Positions 52,827-61,294 of a DNA stretch of 64,000 bases are shown one piece after another. Every line of letters begins with the position of its first letter. The first letter of the stretch is position 1. Origin of the DNA: SHVO01 sp041905525. Lineage in GTDB: Bacteria > Pseudomonadota > Alphaproteobacteria > Rhodospirillales > Rhodospirillaceae. The notes beneath the pieces are model-generated. The model was not told the origin of the DNA and ran no database searches. It saw only the letters and a program-made list of their open reading frames with translations. Position numbers and translations under genes: made by a program. The stretch is taken from assembly GCA_041905525.1 (NCBI GenBank), contig JAYRKY010000007.1, positions 134,353-198,352 of the forward strand, in the 5' to 3' direction.

Positions 52827-53576
52827 TTACGATTTCAGCGTGGGTTGCCGGTTCCGGCGCATGAGCCAGAACACACCCAGCATGTCGACGACACCGATCA
52901 AGCCGCGGCGCCAGATAGTATACTTCGATGCCCCGCGCACCCGCATGCGGTGGGTAACCGGGATCGAGATCACCCGGCCACCTGCGCGGATAACCAGTGC
53001 CGGCATAAACCGATGGAGCGCATCGAAGCGCGGCAGGGCCATGAAAAGCGAACGAGACAGGAGCTTAATGCCGCATCCGGAATCCGGTGTCGCGTCGCCC
53101 AGCACGATCCCGCGGATTCCGTTGGCGATGCGCGATGCAATCAGGCGGCGAACATTGTCGCGGCGCTGACCGCGCCGGCCGATGAACAGTGTACGCTCCG
53201 CCGCAGGGCCCGCGCTCGCGCGGGCGTCCCAGAGACGCGGAAGATCGGCGGGATCGTTTTGGCCGTCGCCATCCAGGGTGGCAATCCAAGCGCCACGCGC
53301 CGCCTCGACACCGGACAGCGTCGCCTGGCTCTGGCCGCAGGACTTCAGATGCGTCAGCACTCGCACGCGTGCGCTCACCAGAGCAGCGAGTTCGGACGGG
53401 GTTGCATCGGTGGAGGCGTCATCGACGAAGATGATCTCGTAAGCCACCGTGCCCTCGAGCGCCGCATGAATTTCCGAGGCCAGCCGGGCGACGTTACCGG
53501 CCTCATCGCGCACGGGAATAACCACCGAAAGCTCGGGCGGCGGCTCGGACGAGTGCGTGGGCGGGGGCGTGATCAT
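52827..53576 (-). CDS. GT2 glycosyltransferase, dolichyl-phosphate-mannose-synthase-like
   Basis: 249 residues. GT-A fold with SVVIPVRDEAGN, EIIFVDDASTDAT and the nucleotide/metal DxD region TLDGDGQNDPADLPRL; then a GIRGIVLGDATPDSGCGIKL segment common in undecaprenyl-phosphate sugar transferases. A C-terminal hydrophobic stretch (GLIGVVDMLGVFWLM) may contact the membrane. It likely transfers a sugar to undecaprenyl phosphate for lipid A, capsule or other envelope decoration. It precedes the LAB_N gene. Confidence 0.88.
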   Translation of the reverse strand: MITPPPTHSSEPPPELSVVIPVRDEAGNVARLASEIHAALEGTVAYEIIFVDDASTDATPSELAALVSARVRVLTHLKSCGQSQATLSGVEAARGAWIATLDGDGQNDPADLPRLWDARASAGPAAERTLFIGRRGQRRDNVRRLIASRIANGIRGIVLGDATPDSGCGIKLLSRSLFMALPRFDALHRFMPALVIRAGGRVISIPVTHRMRVRGASKYTIWRRGLIGVVDMLGVFWLMRRNRQPTLKS

Positions 53577-53700
53577 GGAGCGCGGGCAGTGGTGATGCCG
53601 CCGTCATACACGCGCGCAGCCCCCCAATCAAAGACTTGTGTAACCGTTGTTTCCCCGCCCGGTCTTGTTCGGCGGGAAGTCATGCCCTAATGCTACGCAA

Positions 53701-54795
53701 ATGCTCGCCTCGACACATACAACGGGCCGCCAACCGCCCTCCTCCCGCGCCATCGCCTGGTGGCTGGTCATTTGCGCCGCCATGATCTTCATCATGGTCG
53801 TGATCGGCGGGGCGACGCGCCTGACGGAGTCGGGACTTTCCATGGTCGAGTGGAAGCCCCTGCATGTCGTTCCTCCCCTCAACGACGCGCAGTGGATGGA
53901 GGAGTTCACGGCCTACCAGACCTCGCCGGAATACAAACTGAAAAACGCCGGCATGGCGCTGGATGATTTCAAGACGATCTATTGGTTCGAGTTCACGCAC
54001 CGGCTGTGGGGCCGCATCATCGGTATCGTCTTCGCCCTACCGATGTTGTGGTTCATCTGGCGCGGCGCGGTCGACCGTCCGCTGTTCTACAAACTCGCCG
54101 GACTCTTTGTCCTTGGCGGCGCGCAAGGCGCGCTCGGCTGGTTCATGGTGGCGAGCGGCCTGGTCGATCGCCCGGACGTCAGCCAGTACAGATTGGCGGC
54201 GCACCTCTGCCTCGCATTCACAGTGTACGGATTGATCGTCTGGGTCGCGCTGGATCTCTTCGGAAAGGGCGCGCCGCCCCCCGCGAGACTTGATCCGGTG
54301 ACACGGCGCATCGCGGCCGTGCTTCCTTTCTTCGCCCTTTTCGTGGTGGGCGCGGGAGCTTTCGTTGCGGGAATCAATGCGGGACTTATCTATAATACAT
54401 TCCCGTTGATGGACGGGCAGGTCATTCCAGAGGCCGTCTATTCCATGGACCCTTGGTACTTGAGCGCGTTCGAAGACGCGACCACGGTGCAATTCAACCA
54501 TCGCCTCGTGGCCATTTCGCTGGTGGTGTTGGTCGCCATCGTCTGGTGGCGCGGGCGAGCGGCCACGGGCGTTACCCGGCGTGTTCTCAATGCGCTGATA
54601 GTGATGGTGCTGATCCAGGCCTCCTTGGGGATTTCAACACTCGTCATGCAGGTCCCGCTGGGCCTGGCGCTCGCACACCAAGCGGGCGCTCTCGTTCTCT
54701 TCACGCTGACCGTGTGGTTCGCGCATACGCAACGCCGTCTTCAGGCTGCGCCTGCCCGCGCGCCATCTTCCCTTCACGCCGAGCCCGCGGAGTAA
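53701..54795 (+). CDS. ctaA: Heme A synthase CtaA (COX15 type)
   Basis: Oxidises heme O to heme A for cytochrome c oxidase, in the inner membrane. 364 residues with about eight helices. Characteristic regions are MVVIGGATRLTESGLSMVEW, the heme-ligand histidines in FEFTHRLWGR, LAAHLCLAFTV, VQFNHRLVAIS and ALAHQAGAL, and VGAGAFVAGINAGLIYNTFPLM. I chose the ATG at 53701; the frame is open from 53647 without better support. It is read before tldD with a three-base gap. Heme A supply implies an aa3-type oxidase encoded elsewhere. Confidence 0.93.
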   Translation: MLASTHTTGRQPPSSRAIAWWLVICAAMIFIMVVIGGATRLTESGLSMVEWKPLHVVPPLNDAQWMEEFTAYQTSPEYKLKNAGMALDDFKTIYWFEFTHRLWGRIIGIVFALPMLWFIWRGAVDRPLFYKLAGLFVLGGAQGALGWFMVASGLVDRPDVSQYRLAAHLCLAFTVYGLIVWVALDLFGKGAPPPARLDPVTRRIAAVLPFFALFVVGAGAFVAGINAGLIYNTFPLMDGQVIPEAVYSMDPWYLSAFEDATTVQFNHRLVAISLVVLVAIVWWRGRAATGVTRRVLNALIVMVLIQASLGISTLVMQVPLGLALAHQAGALVLFTLTVWFAHTQRRLQAAPARAPSSLHAEPAE

Positions 54796-54798
54796 GCC

Positions 54799-56232
54799 AT
54801 GGCCGATCTCAAGACGACCGACACGCTGTTCTTCGACAAGACCGGCATGGACAAGAATGCCGTGAGCCGGATCGTGTCGAACGCGCTCCAAGGATGTGAC
54901 GACGGCGAACTCTATATGGAGTATTGCCAGTCGGAGAGCTTCACCTTCGACGACGGCCGCATCAAGAATGCCTCGTTCGATACCTCGCAAGGGTTCGGCT
55001 TGCGCGCCGTTGCCGGCGAGACCACCGGTTTCGCGCACTCCACGACTTTGACCGAGCAGGCCATCATGCGCGCTGGCGAGACCGTGCGCGCAGTCCGCAC
55101 CGGACGCGGCGGCACGCTCGCCGATCCGCCGTCCGGCACCAACCAGCAGCTTTACACGGATGAAAACCCGCTGCCGATGGTGCCTTTCGACATCAAGGTG
55201 TCGACGCTGGCCGAGATCGACGCCTATGCGCGCAAGAAAGACCCGCGCGTCAAACAAGTCAGCGCCTCGCTGTCCGGTTCGTGGCAGGCGATTCATATCC
55301 TGCGCCCGGATGGCTACAACGTCGCCGACATCCGGCCGTTGGTGCGCCTGAACGTCAGCGTGATCGTCGAGGATAAAGGGCGCATGGAGTCCGGAAGCTT
55401 CGGCACCGGCGGACGCGTGACCTACGGCGAATTTCTGAAAGCGGAGACGTGGCAGGGCGCGGTCGACGAAGCCTTGCGCCAGGCTCTGGTCAATCTTGAA
55501 TCCGTCGAGGCCCCCGGCGGTGAAATGCCCGTCGTGCTTGGGCCCGGCTGGCCGGGCGTCCTTCTGCACGAAGCCGTCGGTCACGGCCTCGAAGGCGACT
55601 TCAATCGCAAGAAGACGTCCGCCTTCTCCAATCTTATGGGTCAGCGCGTCGCGTCCAAAGGCGTCACCGTCATTGACGACGGCACCTTCCATGACCGCAG
55701 AGGCTCATTGACGGTCGACGACGAGGGCACGCCGACATCACGCACCGTTCTGATCGAAGACGGGATTCTGACCGGTTATCTCCAAGACCGCTTGAACGCG
55801 CGCCTGATGAATATGCGTCCGACCGGCAACGGCCGGCGCCAGTCCTACGCGCATCATCCGATGCCGCGTATGACCAACACCTTCATGCTGGGCGGCGACC
55901 GTCATCCGGAAGAGATCATCTCGTCGGTGAAAAAGGGCCTCTACGCCGTGAACTTCGGCGGCGGCCAGGTCGACATCACATCGGGCAAGTTCGTGTTCTC
56001 GGCCACCGAGGCCTACATGATCGAAAACGGAAAGTTGGGACGTCCGGTGAAGGGCGCGACTTTGATCGGCAACGGCCCCGACGTAATGACCAAGGTGTCC
56101 ATGATCGGGAACGACATGAAGCTCGATCCGGGTGTCGGCACCTGCGGCAAAGACGGCCAGGGCGTGCCCTGCGGCGTGGGTCAGCCGACCCTCAAGATCG
56201 AGCAACTCACGGTCGGCGGGACGGCCGTTTAA
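54799..56232 (+). CDS. tldD: Metalloprotease subunit TldD
   Basis: 477 residues. TldD/TldE (PmbA) is a zinc peptidase that cleaves peptide tags and microcin-type precursors. The HExxxH zinc motif is in VLLHEAVGHGLEGD (about 256-269), after the typical VEAPGGEMPVVLGPGWPG; SAFSNLMGQRVASKGVTVIDDG and the C-terminal MTKVSMIGNDMKLDPGVGTCGKDGQGVPC are family features. Its partner PmbA is not in the window. It follows ctaA directly, and its end overlaps the convergent YjbR gene by 26 bases. Confidence 0.95.
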   Translation: MADLKTTDTLFFDKTGMDKNAVSRIVSNALQGCDDGELYMEYCQSESFTFDDGRIKNASFDTSQGFGLRAVAGETTGFAHSTTLTEQAIMRAGETVRAVRTGRGGTLADPPSGTNQQLYTDENPLPMVPFDIKVSTLAEIDAYARKKDPRVKQVSASLSGSWQAIHILRPDGYNVADIRPLVRLNVSVIVEDKGRMESGSFGTGGRVTYGEFLKAETWQGAVDEALRQALVNLESVEAPGGEMPVVLGPGWPGVLLHEAVGHGLEGDFNRKKTSAFSNLMGQRVASKGVTVIDDGTFHDRRGSLTVDDEGTPTSRTVLIEDGILTGYLQDRLNARLMNMRPTGNGRRQSYAHHPMPRMTNTFMLGGDRHPEEIISSVKKGLYAVNFGGGQVDITSGKFVFSATEAYMIENGKLGRPVKGATLIGNGPDVMTKVSMIGNDMKLDPGVGTCGKDGQGVPCGVGQPTLKIEQLTVGGTAV

Positions 56233-56623
56233 CGCGCGCTTTCTGCGCGGTCTTCTTTGCGCGCGGCGGCGCATCGACGCGCGCGGCGTCGCGACGTAGA
56301 CTCGCAGGCGCCACCAACATCCACGCGCGTTTGACGCAGAGCACGAGTTCGGCGTCCGTCATCTGTGCCCCGCGCACCAAGACGGCGGGCCAGCCGCGGT
56401 AGTGATCCGTTTCAAAGTAGGTGCGCGGATTTGCCTCCATCAGCACCTCTTTTTCTTCCAGCGCACAGCGAAAGACGATCGTGTCATCGTCCTTCATGCG
56501 CGCGAATCCTTTTCCCTTCACGAGGAGGCCCGGCGTGCCATACCACGTGCCCTCTTCGATGCCGGGAAGCGCGGCCTCCTTCGCGGCACTCGCGACACGT
56601 CGAAACAGTTTCTTCATGCTCAT
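56207..56623 (-). CDS. MmcQ/YjbR-family protein
   Basis: 138 residues of the YjbR (MmcQ-like, double-wing) fold: GIEEGTWYGTPGLLVKGKGFARM, TYFETDHYRGWPAVLVRG and the C-terminal LVKRAW-type LCVKRAWMLVAPASLRRD. A Lys/Arg-rich tail follows. The family is DNA-binding-like but without established function. The ATG at 56623 is chosen; a second ATG is two codons in, and the frame extends to 56722 without good support. Its start is adjacent to a plus-strand ATG of the histidine-kinase locus. Confidence 0.82.
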   Translation of the reverse strand: MSMKKLFRRVASAAKEAALPGIEEGTWYGTPGLLVKGKGFARMKDDDTIVFRCALEEKEVLMEANPRTYFETDHYRGWPAVLVRGAQMTDAELVLCVKRAWMLVAPASLRRDAARVDAPPRAKKTAQKARVKRPSRRP

Positions 56624-56707
56624 ATGCCCAGTATAGCGGAGACGGACGCCCCTGTTGTAAACTCCGTCATCAGCGCCGCGCAGGCGCACGAAAGGATCTC
56701 CTGCCGG

Positions 56708-58093
56708 ATGGCTCGCTGGCACGCCTTATGGATGAAGCCGGTCCTTGCGCCCGACATCGAGCGCGAACTTAATGTCGAGCGTTTGCTCGCCGTGGTGCGG
56801 CTCCAACCGGTCGCCGCGATCGCTCATTCCCTGAACGCGCTGATCCTCGCCGCCGCGGCGTGGCCCATCTTTCATCCGCCCGGATTCCTCGCGCTCGTGG
56901 CGATGTTCGAAATCGCGGCAGCTTGCCAGCTGTACATCTGGGCCAAGCACCGCGGACGGCCGCGGCCGTAGAACGTCAAAGGCAAGACCGTCACGCGCCT
57001 CATCGCCTGGTCGGTGGGATACGGCCTGTTGTGGGGAATCTTCACGACGACGCTTCTGACATCGGTGCACGATCCGGACGTCGATCTCTTGGTGCTCAGC
57101 ATGATCGCCGGCATGGCGGCGGGCGGCACCATCATGATGTATAGCATCCCCGCAGCCATGATCGCTTTCCTGTGCTGCGCCATCGCACCGGCCTGGATCG
57201 CGATCGCCTTTTCGGGGGACCGCATGGCGCCTGGGATCGTGGCCTACACGGTGTTGTACTTCGTTCTGCTCGTCGTGGCGGGTTTGAACGGTTATCAGAC
57301 GTTCGTTGAGAACGTCCGCCTCCGCGTGCAAAACGCCGAACTTGCCTACAAGGCGGAAGCGGCGAACCGCGCGAAGTCGCGATTCCTCGCCAACATGAGT
57401 CATGAACTCCGCACCCCGCTCAACGCGATCATCGGCTTTGCCGAAGTGATCCATAACCAGTTCAAGGGGCCGGTGGGCAATCCGCAGTATGTGGATTTCG
57501 CGCGCTCGATCCACGAAAGCGGGAGGCATCTGGTCAGCATTATCAACGACATTCTGGATCTCTCGAAAGTCGAGGCGGGTAAGGCCGATTTGGAGGAAGA
57601 GGTGATCCGCGTCGCCACGCTCATCGACCATGCCGTCGGTCTCATGCGGCAGGGCATCGACGCCGCCCAGCTGCGTCTGGATATCCAGATCGACAGCGAC
57701 TTGCCGGACGTGCTTGTCGATAGCCGCAAGATCAACCAGGTGCTGCTGAACTTGATTTCGAATGCGGTGAAGTTCACCCCGGCCGCGGGGTGGCTGCGCA
57801 TCGCTGCGCAGCGAGCGGAAGACGGCGGCGTGAGGCTAATCGTCTCCGACACCGGATGTGGCATCGCCGCCGACGAGATCGACGATGTCCTGAAGCCCTT
57901 CGTGCAAAGCCGCGACGCGGAGCGCCGCCATGTCCAGGGCACCGGCCTCGGCCTGCCGCTGGCTGATCAACTGATGAAACTCCACGGCGGCACGCTGACG
58001 CTTGAAAGCACGCGCGGGCTTGGCACCAGCGTGACGATCCATATTCCGGCGGCGCGCATGATCGCCGCGCAGGCCCGCCGCGTTTCGGCCTGA
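56708..58093 (+). pseudogene. Sensor histidine kinase interrupted by an in-frame amber codon
   Basis: One reading frame from ATG 56708 (MARWHALWMKP) to 58093 encodes a membrane histidine kinase but contains a single TAG at 56969-56971. Upstream are two helices ending LYIWAKHRGRPRP. Immediately after the stop, NVKGKTVTRLIAWSVGYG enters the third helix, followed by more helices, a HisKA domain with phospho-acceptor His in MSHELRTPLNAIIGF, and a HATPase domain (NQVLLNLISNAVKFTPAAG, DTGCGIAADEI, GTGLGLPLADQL). No receiver domain or partner regulator is adjacent. Either a nonsense mutation, a sequencing error or readthrough; reinitiation at GTG 57014 would give a shorter kinase. An ATG at 56624 is also in frame. 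Confidence 0.75.
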
Positions 58094-58095
58094 TC

Positions 58096-58638
58096 CTAGA
58101 ACCGCACGCTGCCGACGAAACCGAATGTGGGCTTCCGCCCGCCCACCAGAGGCATGAGCGTCACATTCTCGTTGAGATGATCCACGAGAAAGTACGCCGA
58201 AGTGTGGGCGATGGCCGCCGACGCGATCACGTCGCGCCAACGGTGGAAGTTGCCATCAACGCGGCTGACCGCCACTGCTGTCGCCGCGAGTTCCGCCGGC
58301 ACGCCCCATTCCCAGCCATAGCGGTAATGGATGTACGCGGCGCCGGCGAACGCCGACGCGGTATGACCGGACGGAAAAGACCTGGGTTTCCCGTTTGGCC
58401 GCGTATCGTTGACGGCGTACTTGAGGGCATAGGTCGTGCCGAGCGTCACCGCCGTGCTGGCCAGCAGTTGGGTGAAGCCTTCGCTGTCCTCGTGCGTCAG
58501 GGCCAGGAGGGCCGCTCCGGCTGGAAGGGCGTAACGCCCGATGTCGCCGTAGGTGGTGAAACCGTCGCCGGCCAACGCCGTCGATAGGGGGAGAACGACG
58601 AGAGGCAAAACCCGCGCGAGGCGGAGGACACGTGTCAT
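58096..58638 (-). CDS. PAP2-superfamily phosphatase
   Basis: 180 residues with a signal-like N-terminus (LARVLPLVVLPLSTALAGDG). The acid-phosphatase triad of motifs is present: KYAVNDTRPNG (KX6RP), SFPSGHTASAFA with the general acid His, and SRVDGNFHRWRDVIAS with the nucleophilic His. Probably removes phosphate from lipids or polyprenyl pyrophosphate at the periplasmic side. The ATG at 58638 begins the signal segment; the open frame extends to 58785 without good support. It converges on the histidine kinase with a two-base gap. Confidence 0.85.
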   Translation of the reverse strand: MTRVLRLARVLPLVVLPLSTALAGDGFTTYGDIGRYALPAGAALLALTHEDSEGFTQLLASTAVTLGTTYALKYAVNDTRPNGKPRSFPSGHTASAFAGAAYIHYRYGWEWGVPAELAATAVAVSRVDGNFHRWRDVIASAAIAHTSAYFLVDHLNENVTLMPLVGGRKPTFGFVGSVRF

Positions 58639-59016
58639 GTTGCAATTCCAAAAGAGGCCACCCCCGTTCTCTAGCGCATTTTTGTGCAGGACCCCCATCA
58701 GGTTGTGGTGAGCGGACCGGGAAATGACCCCGCAACCGCACCGCGCACGCGGTGCATAGACCTCGCTTTTTCCCTGATAAACCAAGCGTTTCTGAGGGCT
58801 ACCGCTTCTTGAAAAGCCTTGACTTTACAAGGCGACCGGGGAGTAATTTGACGGCAATCAAGTTTTGGCCTGACGTTGCTAGCACCACCCGCTTCGGCCC
58901 TGGGGCCTTTTTTACCTTGGGCGGCGCTCACTAGTCTCCAACACTGGTTGTCGGACGCCGCGCGACGGGTGCGCGGTACTTCGCGCAAGTGAGCGCATCG
59001 ACGGAGAGAGACACAA
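58639..59016. other. Leader and promoter region between PAP2 and cspA
   Basis: No gene seen. A perfect palindrome GCACCGCG-ca-CGCGGTGC lies at 58738-58755. A promoter for the cold-shock gene is listed separately; about 160 bases separate its inferred start from the ATG, a long 5' leader as is usual for cold-shock mRNAs. GGAGAGAGAC precedes the ATG. Confidence 0.5.
58819..58847 (+). promoter_or_regulatory. Sigma-70-type promoter of cspA
   Basis: TTGACT (58819-58824) and AGTAAT (58842-58847) with a 17-base spacer, five and four matches to the -35 and -10 consensus. It points at the cold-shock gene and gives a roughly 160-base leader. Confidence 0.55.
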
Positions 59017-59220
59017 ATGGCTTCTGGCACCGTGAAGTGGTTCAACAAAGTTAAGGGCTACGGCTTCATCCAGCCCAGCGATGGCGGCAAGGACGTATTC
59101 GTGCACATCACGGCCGTCGAACGCGCCGGCATGGACACGCTGGTCGAAGGCCAGAAGATCAATTACGACCTCGTCACCGAACGCGGCAAGACCGCGGCCG
59201 CCAATTTGAAGGCGGGCTAG
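59017..59220 (+). CDS. cspA: Cold-shock domain protein (CspA family)
   Basis: 67-residue single-stranded nucleic acid chaperone. The RNP1 motif is KGYGFIQP and RNP2 is VFVHITAV, within MASGTVKWFNKVKGYGFI and the C-terminal NYDLVTERGKTAAANLKAG. Normal length for the family. It has its own promoter, a long leader and an intrinsic terminator, so it is a monocistronic unit. Paralogues are common, so the gene number is not decided. Confidence 0.96.
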   Translation: MASGTVKWFNKVKGYGFIQPSDGGKDVFVHITAVERAGMDTLVEGQKINYDLVTERGKTAAANLKAG

Positions 59221-59259
59221 GGCGAGACGTCGGCGGCCCTCGGGCCCACTCCAGTTTCG

Positions 59260-59289
59260 AACGGCACAGCTTCGGCTGTGCCGTTTTTG
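59260..59289 (+). terminator. Intrinsic terminator of cspA
   Basis: AACGGCACAGC (59260-59270) pairs perfectly with GCTGTGCCGTT (59275-59285) around a TTCG tetraloop, followed by TTTTG. Confidence 0.93.
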
Positions 59290-59321
59290 TTTGCGCGGGC
59301 CGCGAATTTGGAACGCGGACC

Positions 59322-60308
59322 CTAAAGGTAGTTGTGCGCGCGAAACCAGACGATGGCATCGCGAATAGCCTCGTCCACGGGACGCGCCGTGTAGCCCAGC
59401 ACACGCGCCGCCTTCGCGCTCGAAAAGAACATTTTTTTACGCGCGAGCTTCAGTCCGTCAACGGTCACGAACGGCTCGCCGGTGTTGAAGACCCGCGCGA
59501 AAAATTCGGCGGCGTAGGCGATCGGCATGATCGCCGCGTTCGGGATTTGGAGTGTGGGGGCGCGACGGTTCACCTGCGCGGCAATGCGCGCGAGAATCTG
59601 TTGCAAGGTGAGATTCTCGGCGCCGAGGATATAGCGCTCGCCCACCACGCCTTTGTCGTGAGCAAGCAGATGGCCCTGCGCCACGTCATCGACATGAACC
59701 ACGTTTAACCCTGTGTCCACGAAAGCGGGCATGCGTCCGGCGGCGGCCTCGACAATGGTCCGCCCGGTCGGCGTAGGCTTCACGTCCCGCGGCCCCACGG
59801 GAGCCGTCGGATTGACGATCACAATCGGCAGGCCGTCGCGCGCAAGGCGGCGCACGCGTTCTTCCGCGTCGAACTTCGAGCGCTTGTAGGGCCCGATCAT
59901 GTCCGACGCGCTCACCGGGGTCTCTTCGTCGGCTTCGCTTCCATCGGGAAAAAGGCCAAGGGTGGCGACCGAACTCGTATAGACCATGCGCGAGACGCCG
60001 GCTTCGGCGGCTTCCCGAAGCAGCCCCTCCGTCGCCGCGACATTCGTTGCGAACATGGCGGCCGGATCGCGCGTCCATAGGCGATAATCAGCGGCCACGT
60101 GGTAGAGGCTCGCCGCGCCCTGAATCGCCTTTCGCCGCGCCGCTTGATCGCGCAGGTCGCCCTCGACAACCTCGACATCCAGACCTTCGAGATTGCGCCG
60201 ATCGCTTCCGGCGCGCGCGAGCACCCGCACGCGCTCGCCGCGGGCCAAAAGCCCACGCGCGACCGCAGATCCGACAAATCCTGTGGCGCCGGTCACAAGC
60301 GCCGTCAT
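59322..60308 (-). CDS. hpnA: Hopanoid-associated sugar epimerase HpnA
   Basis: NAD-dependent epimerase/dehydratase of the extended SDR type, 328 residues. N-terminal TALVTGATGFVGSAVARGLLARG cofactor motif, the catalytic Ser/Thr and Tyr region in VYTSSVATLG and GPYKRSKFDAEE (YxxxK), and LPIVIVNPTAPVGPRDVKPTPT with ALVTGAT-type HpnA features. HpnA is a marker of hopanoid gene clusters; its exact reaction on the hopanoid side chain is not established. It is divergent from hpnK with 93 bases between, presumably holding both promoters. Confidence 0.9.
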   Translation of the reverse strand: MTALVTGATGFVGSAVARGLLARGERVRVLARAGSDRRNLEGLDVEVVEGDLRDQAARRKAIQGAASLYHVAADYRLWTRDPAAMFATNVAATEGLLREAAEAGVSRMVYTSSVATLGLFPDGSEADEETPVSASDMIGPYKRSKFDAEERVRRLARDGLPIVIVNPTAPVGPRDVKPTPTGRTIVEAAAGRMPAFVDTGLNVVHVDDVAQGHLLAHDKGVVGERYILGAENLTLQQILARIAAQVNRRAPTLQIPNAAIMPIAYAAEFFARVFNTGEPFVTVDGLKLARKKMFFSSAKAARVLGYTARPVDEAIRDAIVWFRAHNYL

Positions 60309-60401
60309 CTTTGAAATCCGAACGTCATGTCCTGCCGCGCCCGCTCCTATCGCATAGTTCCGGCTTGGGATTCACAAATCATTCGAGCATGATGCCTGCG
60401 C

Positions 60402-61217
60402 ATGCACAAGCGCCCCCCAAGGATCATATTCACCGCGGACGACTTCGGCCTCTGCACCGAAGTAAACGACGCGGTCGAGCGCGCGCACCGCGAAGGCGTG
60501 CTCTCGGCCGCCAGCTTGATGATTGGCGCACCGGCAGCCGCGGACGCCATCGCGCGCGCGCGCCGCATGCCACGCCTCGCTGTCGGCCTGCACCTGACGC
60601 TGGTCGAAGGCAGACCCGTCCTTCCGTCAGTCGTGGTTCCGGCCCTCGTGAAAGCCGACGGTTCGTTTCATGACAACTTGGTGCGCGCCGGCGTGCGCTG
60701 GTTTTTCTCGCCGTCCGCGCGGCGCCAGTTGCGCGCGGAGATCCGGACCCAGTTCGAGGCGTTTCGCGCCACGGGCCTCACACTCGACCATGTCAACGCG
60801 CACAATCATATGCACCTTCATCCGACGGTCTTGGGCATGATCGTGGACCTCGCGCAGGAATTCGACGTGCGGGCCGTACGCATTCCCTTCGAGCCGCCGG
60901 CGGGTCTTCTGGCCCCTTGGATCGGCCTGATGAAACGCAGGCTGGAGGGCGCGAACCTGGCCTTCAACGATCGCGTCGTCGGTATGCACAACACCGGCCA
61001 CGTGACGGAGGACGTCGTTCTGAAGGCGCTCGGCGGGCTGCCTGCGGGAACGACAGAGTTCTATCTTCATCCCGCCGTCCACACGACGCCCACCCTGGAA
61101 GCGGCCGCCCCGGGGTACGATCGCGCAGGCGAACTCGCCGCCCTCACAAGTCCGCGCGTCCAGTCTCGAATTCGTGACCTGGGCCTCACACCCTCGTGTT
61201 TTCGCGACATTTCCTGA
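60402..61217 (+). CDS. hpnK: Hopanoid biosynthesis-associated protein HpnK (YdjC/ChbG deacetylase fold)
   Basis: 271 residues of the YdjC carbohydrate-deacetylase fold. The metal-site Asp and active-site region IFTADDFGLCTEVNDAVERAH open the protein, then VGLHLTLVEGRPVLP and DHVNAHNHMHLHP with the metal-ligand His residues. HpnK may deacetylate N-acetylglucosaminyl-bacteriohopane intermediates in hopanoid side-chain synthesis. It starts 93 bases from hpnA on the opposite strand. Confidence 0.9.
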   Translation: MHKRPPRIIFTADDFGLCTEVNDAVERAHREGVLSAASLMIGAPAAADAIARARRMPRLAVGLHLTLVEGRPVLPSVVVPALVKADGSFHDNLVRAGVRWFFSPSARRQLRAEIRTQFEAFRATGLTLDHVNAHNHMHLHPTVLGMIVDLAQEFDVRAVRIPFEPPAGLLAPWIGLMKRRLEGANLAFNDRVVGMHNTGHVTEDVVLKALGGLPAGTTEFYLHPAVHTTPTLEAAAPGYDRAGELAALTSPRVQSRIRDLGLTPSCFRDIS

Positions 61218-61294
61218 CTTTTGCGGGTGGCGGCGGCTTGCAATCCGACGCGCCGCCGATAGGATGCGCCCAACAATAAGACCGGGAATATCAC

